Source: Holophagaceae bacterium
GTDB taxonomy: Bacteria > Acidobacteriota > Holophagae > Holophagales > Holophagaceae
NCBI GenBank assembly: GCA_025361205.1
Contig: JANYAS010000119.1
Span: forward strand, 1-64,000
DNA: 64,000 nt
Direction of reading: 5' to 3'
This document shows positions 17,114 to 24,202 of the stretch, one piece after another. Under the pieces are notes generated by a model. It worked only from the letters and a program-made list of their open reading frames with translations, ran no database searches and was not told where the DNA came from. The position numbers and the translations under genes are program-made. Each line of letters opens with the position of its first letter. Position 1 is the stretch's first letter.

Positions 17114-19798
17114 ATGCGAAAGCCCCTCCTCACCCCAACGATGGCGCTGTTCATCGGTCTGGGCGCCCTCGCCAGCACCTCCATGGCGCAGGCCCAGGCC
17201 GCTGACCCGGCACCTTTCCCGATGCTGACCTACCAGGGTCGGTTGGTCGAAGGTGCCACCCCGGCCACTGGCACGAGATCCTTCGTGTTCGCCCTGAGGG
17301 ACGCCACGGGCACGGAGCTGTGGAACTCGGGGGCCCAGATCGTGACGGTGACCAACGGCCTCTACTCGGTGGTGCTGGGATCCTCGGGGATGCCCCCCAT
17401 TCCAGCCAGCCTGCTGGGCCGGACGGGATTAAAGCTCCACATGACCATCGGCGGCGTGGCCCTGGTCCCCGATGTGGATCTGGTGGCGGCCTTGCAGTCC
17501 CGCAGCGCCTGGGAACTGGTGGGGGCCTTCTCCGGGGATCTCACCGGCACCCAGCACCAGATCCTGGTCACGAAGCTGCAAGGCATCCCACTGGACCTCA
17601 CCACCACCGCCCCCACGACAGGCCAGGGTCTGGTCTTCAACGGGACCAAGATCGTACCGGGCGCGGTCGCTGGCACGGTTGGCCCCCAGGGACCTCCTGG
17701 GCCGACGGGACCTGCTGGAGCCATAGGCCCGCAGGGGCTTACGGGGCTTACCGGGCTGCCGGGCGCCACGGGTCTGCAGGGCCCGGCGGGTGCAGCAGGG
17801 CCCGTCGGTGCCAGTCCAATGACCCTGAACGGCGGCAACGTGGTGTTCACCACGGGTTCGTTCGGACTTGGCACCACCACGCCCAACGCCTCAGCCCTCA
17901 TGGACATCACCAGCACCACCAAGGGCTTCCTGCCCCCGCGCATGACCGCCGCGCAGCGGGCGGCCATCGTCACCCCTAGCGTCGGCCTGATGGTGTACCA
18001 GACCGATGGGGCCGGTGGCCTCTACCAGTTCGATGGTGGCATCTGGTCCCTGTTTGGCCTGAACACCGGTACCGCCGCCGTCACCAGCGTGGGCACGGGC
18101 ACGGGCCTGATCGGCGGCCCGATCACCACCAGCGGCACCATCTCCCTGGCCAATACGGCCGTGACCCCGGGTGCGTATACTCGCGCCAACCTCACGGTGG
18201 ATCAGCAGGGCCGGCTGACCGCCGCCAGCAATGGTGCGGCCGTCAACCTGGGCACCGAAGTCGCGGGTACCCTGGCCGTGGCCAATGGTGGAACAGGTTC
18301 CACAAGCCTCACGGCCAATAACGTGTTGCTGGGTAATGGCGCAGGTGCCCTCCAGGTCGTGGCACCCGGGACAGCAGGGAATGTGCTTACGTCCGCTGGA
18401 GGGACCTGGGTAAGCAGCGCAGCCGGCAGTGGTGTGTCCAGTGTGTCCGGTTCGGGGGGCACGACTGGACTCACCCTCACCGGTGGCCCCATCACCACCA
18501 TTGGCACCCTAACGCTGGGTGGCACCCTGGCCGTGGCAAACGGCGGTACAGGCGCGAACTCCCCAGTCAACGCCCGGGCAGGTCTGGGGCTCAACAATGT
18601 TGAGAACACGGCTCTGTCGACCTGGGCGGGTTCCGCGAACATCACCACCCTGGGAACCATCGCCGCAGGGACCGTGCCGGTGGCGCGCATCACTGGCCTG
18701 GGGACTCTGGCAACACTTAGCTCCATCAACAACGCCAACTGGTCCGGCGCTGCACTGACCGTCGCCAACGGCGGCACGGGCTTGGTGGCACCGGGGCCTT
18801 CGGGTAACGTGCTCACGTCCAACGGTAGCACCTGGACCAGCACCGCCGTCGCCGCCGGTGGGGTCACTGCCGTGACAGCCACTAGCCCGCTTGCAAGCAG
18901 CGGGGGCGCCACACCGAATATCACCCTTGGCACTGTCCTAGTCGCCAACGGCGGCACGGGGGTGACGACTCAGCAGGGCGCGATGAATGCGCTGGCAGGG
19001 GGAGTAACATCCGGCCAATTCCTCCGAGGCAATGGGACCAACGTCGTGCTGGCTGCGATATCAGCCGGGGATGTGCCGACTCTGAACCAGAACACTGCGG
19101 GAACAGCCGCCAACGTCACCGGAATCGTCGCCATCGGAAATGGCGGCACGGGGGCAACCTCCCTGGCAGGTGTACGGACTGCAATTGGGGCTGCCGCTGC
19201 AGGCGCAAACAGCGACATCACCAACCTGACGGGGTTGACCACTGCACTGTCGGTCGACCAAGGCGGTACAGGGGCAACGTCCTTGGCAGGTGTAAGGACT
19301 GCGATTGGGGCTGCCGCTGCAGGCGCAAACAGCGACATCACCAGCTTGGGTTCCATCTCCACGGGGACCATCACTACCGCAGGTGACATCACGGCCACTG
19401 GCAATATCACAGCCGCTGGTTTTATCACCGCCCCTTCAGATGGCCGAATCAAGTCGAATCAACAGCCCATTGCCAACGGACTGGCCACGCTGATGGCGCT
19501 GCGGCCCATGACCTATTTCAAGCATCGGAACCGTTTCCAGGATGGTGTGCTGGTGCTGGAGAGCGAAGGTATGGGCGAGGCGGGCTTCATTGCCCAGGAA
19601 CTCTATGAGGTGCTGCCCATGGCAGCCCATCGCCCGGCGGATGAGAGCAAGGGGATCTGGACTGTGAGCTACAACCAGGTCATTCCCTACACCGTGAAGG
19701 CAGTGCAGGAACTGAAGGCCGAGAACGATGGGCTGCACACCGAACTTGCCACCCTGAAGGCCGAACTCGCCGAGATCAAGGCCCTGCTGAAGCGCTAG
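17114..19798 (+). CDS. Secreted collagen-like, tail-fibre-like surface protein with C-terminal S74 intramolecular chaperone
   Basis: An 894-residue protein. Signal peptide at residues 1-33 ([19 protein letters not shown]); an N-terminal domain to about 180 ([25 protein letters not shown]); a collagen-like G-X-Y stretch at about 190-233; a long Gly/Thr/Ala-rich shaft with six (A)VxNGGTG-type words; and a C-terminal Peptidase_S74 domain from about 772 ([11 protein letters not shown]...[13 protein letters not shown]...[17 protein letters not shown]) ending in a coiled coil. S74 domains trimerise phage fibres and some bacterial surface proteins, then cleave themselves, typically at a serine such as the one in SDGRIKSN here. 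The chosen ATG at 17114 follows CGGAG; the frame is open farther upstream without a signal peptide. I infer a trimeric fibre on the cell surface. Confidence 0.75.
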   Translation: MRKPLLTPTMALFIGLGALASTSMAQAQAADPAPFPMLTYQGRLVEGATPATGTRSFVFALRDATGTELWNSGAQIVTVTNGLYSVVLGSSGMPPIPASLLGRTGLKLHMTIGGVALVPDVDLVAALQSRSAWELVGAFSGDLTGTQHQILVTKLQGIPLDLTTTAPTTGQGLVFNGTKIVPGAVAGTVGPQGPPGPTGPAGAIGPQGLTGLTGLPGATGLQGPAGAAGPVGASPMTLNGGNVVFTTGSFGLGTTTPNASALMDITSTTKGFLPPRMTAAQRAAIVTPSVGLMVYQTDGAGGLYQFDGGIWSLFGLNTGTAAVTSVGTGTGLIGGPITTSGTISLANTAVTPGAYTRANLTVDQQGRLTAASNGAAVNLGTEVAGTLAVANGGTGSTSLTANNVLLGNGAGALQVVAPGTAGNVLTSAGGTWVSSAAGSGVSSVSGSGGTTGLTLTGGPITTIGTLTLGGTLAVANGGTGANSPVNARAGLGLNNVENTALSTWAGSANITTLGTIAAGTVPVARITGLGTLATLSSINNANWSGAALTVANGGTGLVAPGPSGNVLTSNGSTWTSTAVAAGGVTAVTATSPLASSGGATPNITLGTVLVANGGTGVTTQQGAMNALAGGVTSGQFLRGNGTNVVLAAISAGDVPTLNQNTAGTAANVTGIVAIGNGGTGATSLAGVRTAIGAAAAGANSDITNLTGLTTALSVDQGGTGATSLAGVRTAIGAAAAGANSDITSLGSISTGTITTAGDITATGNITAAGFITAPSDGRIKSNQQPIANGLATLMALRPMTYFKHRNRFQDGVLVLESEGMGEAGFIAQELYEVLPMAAHRPADESKGIWTVSYNQVIPYTVKAVQELKAENDGLHTELATLKAELAEIKALLKR
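19142..19345 (+). repeat. Two tandem copies of a 120-bp unit inside the S74 protein gene
   Basis: Positions 19141-19225 align without gaps to 19261-19345 at a spacing of exactly 120 bp, with 7 differences in the first 60 bp and fewer after. Each unit encodes [18 protein letters not shown] plus AGANSDIT. The 40-codon period suggests recent duplication of one shaft repeat. Confidence 0.9.
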
Positions 19799-19805
19799 CC
19801 ATCCA

Positions 19806-19840
19806 CATCAGGAAGCGGCTCGGTGGGCCGCTTCCTGATG
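19806..19840. terminator. Perfect hairpin between convergent genes, candidate bidirectional terminator
   Basis: A 14-bp perfect stem (CATCAGGAAGCGGC / GCCGCTTCCTGATG) with a 7-nt loop, eight bases after the S74 gene stop and 15 bases before the stop of the convergent decarboxylase. No long T-run follows, so termination may depend on the stem. Confidence 0.75.
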
Positions 19841-19854
19841 ACGCGCTGTTCCTG

Positions 19855-21267
19855 TCACTGGTTAGCGACCTCCTTCAACAGATGCCACAGCGCCTCGACA
19901 TGTCGGCGTTCGGTGGCCTCGGCACCGATGCTCACGCGGAGCATTTGCTGGCCCTTGAGGATAGAGGGCGTGAGGTAAGCCTTGCCGCCCTCGTTCACCT
20001 GGTGGGCGATCTCCAAATTGTGGGCGGCTAGGGCGGCCTCGTCCAATCCGGGCTTGAGGTGCCGGATGCAGACGGTCTGCAGGGGCACGGGGGCCAGGCG
20101 CTCCCAGTCCGGCGCGGCGTCCACCTGGGCCTTGAGCCACTGGGCGTGGTCGAGGTCGCGGCGCAGACGGGCCTGCAGCCCTTCCACGCCCACGTCCATG
20201 AGGTAGAACCACAGCTTCAGGGCCCGGAAGCGCCGGCCCAACTGGATGTGCCAGTCGCGGAAGTTGCTCACCTGGCCGTCCTGGGCCGTGCGCAGGTAGC
20301 TGGGGTTGGTGCTCATCACGCGGATCAAGTGCTGGGGATCCCGCACGTAGTAGGCGCTGAAGTCGAAGCCCACGCCCATCCATTTGTGGGGGTTGAAGAC
20401 CAGGCTGTCGGCCCGCTCCACGCCCTCCCACATCCAGCGGCATTCGGGCAGCACCATGGCCGTGCCCGCCAGGGCGGCGTCCACGTGCAGCCACATTCCG
20501 TGCTGCTCCGCCAGGTCGGCCATGGCTGCCACGGGATCCAGGGCCGTGGTGCCTGTGGTGCCCACCGCCGCCACCAGGGCACAGGGCCGCAGGCCGATCT
20601 CCAGATCCTTTTCGATGGCCGCCTGCAGCAGGTCGAGGCGGATCGCATGGTTCTCATCCGTGGGGATCAGACGCAGGAAGCTGCGGCCGAAGCCCGCCAG
20701 CAGGGTGGCCTTCTCGATGGAGCTGTGGCCCTGGTCCGAGGCGTAGACCACCAGCGGTGCCTCGCCACTCTGGAGGCCCTCGTCGTTCTGGGCATTGCCC
20801 GAGACCTTCTCCCGGGCGCAAAGCAAAGCGGTGAAGGTGGCAGTGCTGGCGGTGTCGTGGATGACGCCCGTGAAGGCAGGGCTGAGCCCCACCATCTGGC
20901 GGAGCCAGTCCATGACCACTTCCTCCACTTCCGTCGCTGCGGGGCTGGTCTGCCAGCTCATCCCCTGGGCACCGATGCCCGAGGCGGCAAGGTCGCCGAG
21001 GATTGAGCCGTAACTGGTGTTACTGGGAAAGTAGGCGAAAAAGGATGGATGGTTCCAATGGGTGATGCCGGGGAGGATGTCCCGGTCCATGGCCGCCAAG
21101 GCCTGGGCCATGCGCCCGCCGTGCAAGGGCGGGTGGTCCGGGAAGGCGGCCCGGATCTCCCCAGGCTGGACTCGACTCATGACAGGCAGGCGCTCGAGGC
21201 CTTCGCGGTAGTCCGCGATCCAGTCCACGAGCTGATATCCGAGGCGGCGGAATTCTTGGGCGTCCAT
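19855..21267 (-). CDS. PLP-dependent aromatic L-amino acid decarboxylase (group II)
   Basis: A 470-residue group II decarboxylase. It shows the family start MDAQEFRRLGYQLVDWIADY, the substrate region HWNHPSFFAYFPS, GVIHDTASTATFTALL, VYASDQGHSSIEKA, WLHVDAALAGTA and the cofactor lysine K295 in NPHKWMGVGFD. It removes the carboxylate of an aromatic amino acid (tryptophan, tyrosine, phenylalanine or DOPA) to give the amine. The sequence does not decide the substrate. It is transcribed toward the S74 protein and separated from it by the hairpin at 19806. No amine transporter or oxidase is adjacent. Confidence 0.88.
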   Translation of the reverse strand: MDAQEFRRLGYQLVDWIADYREGLERLPVMSRVQPGEIRAAFPDHPPLHGGRMAQALAAMDRDILPGITHWNHPSFFAYFPSNTSYGSILGDLAASGIGAQGMSWQTSPAATEVEEVVMDWLRQMVGLSPAFTGVIHDTASTATFTALLCAREKVSGNAQNDEGLQSGEAPLVVYASDQGHSSIEKATLLAGFGRSFLRLIPTDENHAIRLDLLQAAIEKDLEIGLRPCALVAAVGTTGTTALDPVAAMADLAEQHGMWLHVDAALAGTAMVLPECRWMWEGVERADSLVFNPHKWMGVGFDFSAYYVRDPQHLIRVMSTNPSYLRTAQDGQVSNFRDWHIQLGRRFRALKLWFYLMDVGVEGLQARLRRDLDHAQWLKAQVDAAPDWERLAPVPLQTVCIRHLKPGLDEAALAAHNLEIAHQVNEGGKAYLTPSILKGQQMLRVSIGAEATERRHVEALWHLLKEVANQ

Positions 21268-21313
21268 GTCCCCATTTTGGCCGGGACCAGGACAGGTTCC
21301 TAAGAAAACTCGC

Positions 21314-22054
21314 CTAGCCCAGTTTCAGGCTCACGACCGTCTTGGTCTGGCCGCGTTCGCCTCCCCCGGAACCGCGGCTTTCCTGCGTGTAGTGGATGAC
21401 CACCAGCCGGTTGCCTGATCGGGCGAATTGGAAGGTTTCCTGTGCTTGTTGCTCAAAACTGATGACGAGCAGCGCACGTCCCTTCATGTGGGTCTGGGTC
21501 TCGGCTGCCAGGGGCAGGCCATCGGCACCGATCCACACCTTGGCCGTGGCTTCGAGCTCTTTGACATATTTCTGGTCCTGCTTGGACAGTTTGGGCATGA
21601 GCTTGAAACGAAGCAGCTTCGCTGGCTTTCCTTGCCATGCTTCGTTCTTCTCTTCTATCAGTTCCCCCTGGTCCAGGGTCCGAAGCAGTTCCTCCGCGCC
21701 ACTTAGGTAGTCGTTGACCGCCACGGCCTTCAGGCCTTCAATGGCTCGCCGGGTGGCCCCTTTCTGCTCAGGATCCTTGGCCTGGGCCTTGGCTTCCTGC
21801 ACGGCAGTCTGGATCAGGGCACGGCTCCAGGACATTCTCAAGCCCTGGGGACCATCCTCCACCAACGAGTTGGCCTTGCCTTCGGTGATGACGGGTTTCT
21901 TCTCATCTCCCTGCTTGCTCCAGAACTGGTAGTCCACACTTGCTTTGATCGGTTCCTGGCCATTCATGTGGGAGAGGGCGACCTTGAGGTCGCCGAGGGA
22001 ATCAGCCTGTAAGAGGCCCCCGACGAGCAGCAGGGCAAGCAATCGAAGGGACAT
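21314..22054 (-). CDS. Secreted protein of unknown function
   Basis: A 246-residue protein with an N-terminal signal peptide (MSLRLLALLLVGGLLQADS) and a mostly beta/charged body (ASVDYQFWSKQGDEKKPVITEGK, LLRFKLMPKLSKQDQKYVKELEATAKVWIGADGLPLAAETQ). The last part resembles outer-membrane lipoprotein-sorting-type (LolA/DUF) folds that track a molecule through strands such as AKVWIGADGLPL, but I do not recognise a family with confidence. The ATG at 22054 follows a GGAG; the frame is open to 22240 without a signal peptide there. It may be co-transcribed with nothing: the decarboxylase 46 bp downstream is on the same strand. Confidence 0.65.
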   Translation of the reverse strand: MSLRLLALLLVGGLLQADSLGDLKVALSHMNGQEPIKASVDYQFWSKQGDEKKPVITEGKANSLVEDGPQGLRMSWSRALIQTAVQEAKAQAKDPEQKGATRRAIEGLKAVAVNDYLSGAEELLRTLDQGELIEEKNEAWQGKPAKLLRFKLMPKLSKQDQKYVKELEATAKVWIGADGLPLAAETQTHMKGRALLVISFEQQAQETFQFARSGNRLVVIHYTQESRGSGGGERGQTKTVVSLKLG

Positions 22055-22280
22055 GGAGGCTCCAAGGATGGATCTGCCCGATGACCGGGCCAGGACGACT
22101 GATTCGACAGGAAATGGAACCGCTCTTGTATCTGATGGGCAGGTGCACCCTCCAGCGTAAATCGTCCAGCGACACCCAACGGAGGTGCTACAGATCGTCA
22201 GTGTTCTACATCCCTCGAGGTTGATCCCAGTGTTGCACAACCTTGGTGACGGCCCGCTTCGTTCAGGTCAGCCGTTCCGC

Positions 22281-22496
22281 TCATGGGGTCGAATCGGGTT
22301 CATAGCGGAGCAGGTCACCGGGTTGGCAGTCCAGCTCGCGGCAGAGGGCTTCCAGGGTGGAAAAACGGATGGCTCGGGCCTTGCCGGTTTTCAGGATGGA
22401 GAGGTTGGCCAGGGTCAGATCGACACGCTCGGCCAAGTCCCCCTGCTTCATCTTGCGCTGGGCGAGTACCACGTCGAGGGTCACGATGATGGGCAT
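22281..22496 (-). CDS. Small Xre-family DNA-binding protein
   Basis: The 71-residue protein is essentially one Cro/C1-type helix-turn-helix: IVTLDVVLAQRKMKQGDLAERVDLTLANLSILKTGKARAIRFSTLEALCRELDC. It matches the YozG-like group that is commonly encoded beside DUF2975 membrane proteins, as here, 11 bp downstream of that gene on the same strand. It probably autoregulates the pair. The inverted repeat at 23092-23112 upstream of the pair is a candidate operator. Confidence 0.85.
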   Translation of the reverse strand: MPIIVTLDVVLAQRKMKQGDLAERVDLTLANLSILKTGKARAIRFSTLEALCRELDCQPGDLLRYEPDSTP

Positions 22497-22507
22497 GGGA
22501 TGTCTTT

Positions 22508-23062
22508 TCAGATGACCAGTTCTTGCTCGGACTTCAAACGACAGCCTTCTTCCATTACGTGCGCGACCAGCAGGACCACGCCACCGAAGAAGAGACTGTC
22601 AATGACGGACCCAGTCTGATTGGCCCACGGGTGGACCACCTTGGCCGTGAGGACCTTTACGAGACCTGCCATGCCCCAGAGGACGAGGAGCATCGCCGGC
22701 GCCATCACCACCTGGATCCAACCCAGGAAGCGCACCAGCCGAACGCTCTCCATCGAGAAGGCTGCTCCTGCTTCGAACTGATGCAACAGACGGATCAAGG
22801 CGCCGAGAGAGAGAATCGCGGTTCCTCCCGAAGTAATCAAAGGAATGAACACGAAGGCCTTGAGCAGCCAGCCTCCGTGGGCTGAACTGAACCGAAAGCC
22901 CTCCACTTCGAAGAACTGGCGCAGAACATCATTGGCGATCTTCAAGACGATATCCTCGGCAAGAAGAAGGCCCGGCGAGAAGACTAGGCATACGACGAGA
23001 AGAAAGAACACAAACGAGGCAAATCTCCGAAGTGAACGGCTGAGGCGCTGCATGCGATCCAT
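22508..23062 (-). CDS. DUF2975 membrane protein
   Basis: A 184-residue protein with four hydrophobic segments (about residues 14-36, 66-90, 107-130 and 150-170), matching the DUF2975 pattern of small membrane proteins paired with a Xre regulator. The ATG at 23062 follows an AAGGAG site, so the longer frame start (23149) is rejected. Its biochemical role is unknown; the pairing suggests a membrane-linked regulatory switch. The 165 bp upstream, shared with the divergent antitoxin, is AT-rich and holds two inverted repeats. Confidence 0.8.
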   Translation of the reverse strand: MDRMQRLSRSLRRFASFVFFLLVVCLVFSPGLLLAEDIVLKIANDVLRQFFEVEGFRFSSAHGGWLLKAFVFIPLITSGGTAILSLGALIRLLHQFEAGAAFSMESVRLVRFLGWIQVVMAPAMLLVLWGMAGLVKVLTAKVVHPWANQTGSVIDSLFFGGVVLLVAHVMEEGCRLKSEQELVI

Positions 23063-23091
23063 GGTGACTCTCCTTGAGTTGAAGTTTAGTT

Positions 23092-23112
23092 TGTTGATGT
23101 TGAAAATCAACA
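23092..23112. promoter_or_regulatory. Inverted repeat upstream of the DUF2975/Xre operon, candidate operator
   Basis: TGTTGAT, a 7-nt spacer, then ATCAACA, in AT-rich DNA 30-50 bp upstream of the DUF2975 start. The dyad spacing suits a small Xre dimer; this is inference from position and symmetry. Confidence 0.5.
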
Positions 23113-23190
23113 CAAAAATATTGATAAACAATAAATAATAGTCGATCAACGATATTGCCTGCTTCCACCCTCATCTCCTCTTGATTTCAT

Positions 23191-23219
23191 ACTTTGAAAT
23201 CATAAAATGATTTCAAAGT
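23191..23219. promoter_or_regulatory. Perfect 13-bp inverted repeat in front of the antitoxin, candidate autoregulatory operator
   Basis: ACTTTGAAATCAT, then AAA, then ATGATTTCAAAGT, ending 8 bp before the antitoxin ATG at 23228. Ribbon-helix-helix antitoxins usually repress their own promoter through such dyads. Confidence 0.7.
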
Positions 23220-23227
23220 GAGGCACC

Positions 23228-23500
23228 ATGTTCATCACCACCCTCCGACTCGACGACGACCTGGGCCGCTTCCTGCGCGAGGTGGCGGAGGCCCATGCCA
23301 TGAGTGTGAACGGCTGGCTGGCTGAACTGCTGCGGCGCGAGCAGGCCACCGCAGCCCGGCGGAGGCTGGCCGCTGACTGGGCGGCCTATGGAAAGGATAA
23401 TGAGGCCCAGTCGGTGGCCTACGCCTTCGAGGCCCAAGCCGAGGTGGCGGCGGAGCCCCAGCAGCGGGGCTACCGGGCCCGGAAGGCGAAGAGCTCATAA
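23228..23500 (+). CDS. Antitoxin, ribbon-helix-helix type
   Basis: The 90-residue protein begins with a ribbon-helix-helix-like segment (MFITTLRLDDDLGRFLREVAEAHAMSVNGWLAELLRRE), followed by a charged, probably flexible C-terminus of the kind that binds a MazF toxin. A MazF-type toxin lies downstream on the same strand, but 261 bp away instead of overlapping. The present stop TAA (23498-23500) lies inside the left end of the inserted palindrome. Without that element the frame would read two further codons to a TGA that overlaps the toxin's GTG start. Autoregulation by the dyad at 23191-23219 is likely. Confidence 0.75.
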   Translation: MFITTLRLDDDLGRFLREVAEAHAMSVNGWLAELLRREQATAARRRLAADWAAYGKDNEAQSVAYAFEAQAEVAAEPQQRGYRARKAKSS

Positions 23501-23752
23501 CAAAACCCGACGAGGCCGCGATGAAGCCAGGCAGGATGCACTGTAAGGAAGGGCCCGCAGGGCGATGCGGGACATCGTTCAAGGGGCCTGACGCTGCGGG
23601 GCGCCTGCCTAGCTTCATCCCTCCGGGCGAGGGGTGGCGGGCGTCGCGATGTTTCGTCAGGCTCGTTTCGCGTAGTACCCGCTACGCTGCCACTCGCCCT
23701 CCTCGCCTCGCTCGCCCGGCCCCCCTCGCGCGGCCACGTGGGGTTCTGTTAT
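23497..23752. mobile_element. 256-bp palindromic MITE-like element inserted between antitoxin and toxin
   Basis: The ends read ATAACAAAACCC and GGGTTCTGTTAT. Counting the flanking GAGCTC on both sides, the inverted arms extend about 30 bp with three mismatches, through to GGCCGCG. GAGCTC (23491-23496 and 23753-23758) may be a 6-bp target duplication; because it is itself palindromic, it cannot be told apart from the arm. Inside lie a second inverted pair (GATGAAGCCAGGCAGG at 23520-23535 against CCTGCCTAGCTTCATC at 23604-23619, one mismatch), and small hairpins at 23563-23577 and about 23671-23686. There is no coding capacity. The TAAC/GTTA ends also recall integron attC sites. Confidence 0.75.
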
Positions 23753-23761
23753 GAGCTCTAA

Positions 23762-24130
23762 GTGAGTCGCACAAGCGAGGCGCTCCCTCGGTGCAGTCGG
23801 GGCGAGATCTGGCTACTGGACTGGAACCCCCGCCGGGGCTCAGAACAAGGAGGCTTCCGGCCGGGGCTGATCATCCAATCGGATCTGGGCAATCATGCGG
23901 AGGGCGCCCGCACGACCATGTTGGTACCCCTCACCACCCAGGGGCGGCCCTATGCGTTCTACCTTCCGATCCCGAAGGGGAAGGGAAACGGCTTGCCGGT
24001 GGATTCCTGGGCCAACGCGACCCAGGTCTTCACAGTGGACAAGTCCCGACTCACGAAGCGCCTCGGCAGGGCGACTTCGGCCCAGATGAAGGCCTTGGCC
24101 GCAGCTCTGACAGCTGTTCTGGACCTCTAG
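23762..24130 (+). CDS. mazF: MazF/PemK-family endoribonuclease toxin
   Basis: The 122-residue protein shows the MazF fold: CSRGEIWLLDWNPRRGSEQGGFRPGLIIQSD, TTMLVPLTT, and ANATQVFTVDKSRLTKRLG. The arginine of RGSEQGG and the threonine of VPLTT are the usual active-site neighbourhood. Such toxins cleave mRNA at short sequences and are neutralised by the upstream antitoxin. The start is GTG at 23762; no Shine-Dalgarno precedes it, consistent with former translational coupling to the antitoxin, now broken by the 256-bp element. Whether it is still expressed is unclear. Confidence 0.85.
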   Translation: MSRTSEALPRCSRGEIWLLDWNPRRGSEQGGFRPGLIIQSDLGNHAEGARTTMLVPLTTQGRPYAFYLPIPKGKGNGLPVDSWANATQVFTVDKSRLTKRLGRATSAQMKALAAALTAVLDL

Positions 24131-24202
24131 CAAAATCGCACCGCGATGTTGGTAGCTCCACTCAACGTGCGGATCTGCCTTACGCTACGAGAAGGCGGAA
24201 TC

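Noticed and set aside
17681..17815. Collagen-like G-X-Y stretch as a short tandem repeat array
   Set aside because: The DNA is not a perfect tandem repeat; it is coding sequence for a G-X-Y protein segment.
17114..19798. Prophage tail-fibre gene
   Set aside because: It has a Sec signal peptide and no adjacent phage genes; an Ig-like lipoprotein and a barrel gene sit beside it instead.
23521..23754. ORF of 77 codons inside the palindrome between antitoxin and toxin
   Set aside because: Overlaps the inverted arms, has no domain or ribosome-binding site, and is explained by the GC-rich palindrome.
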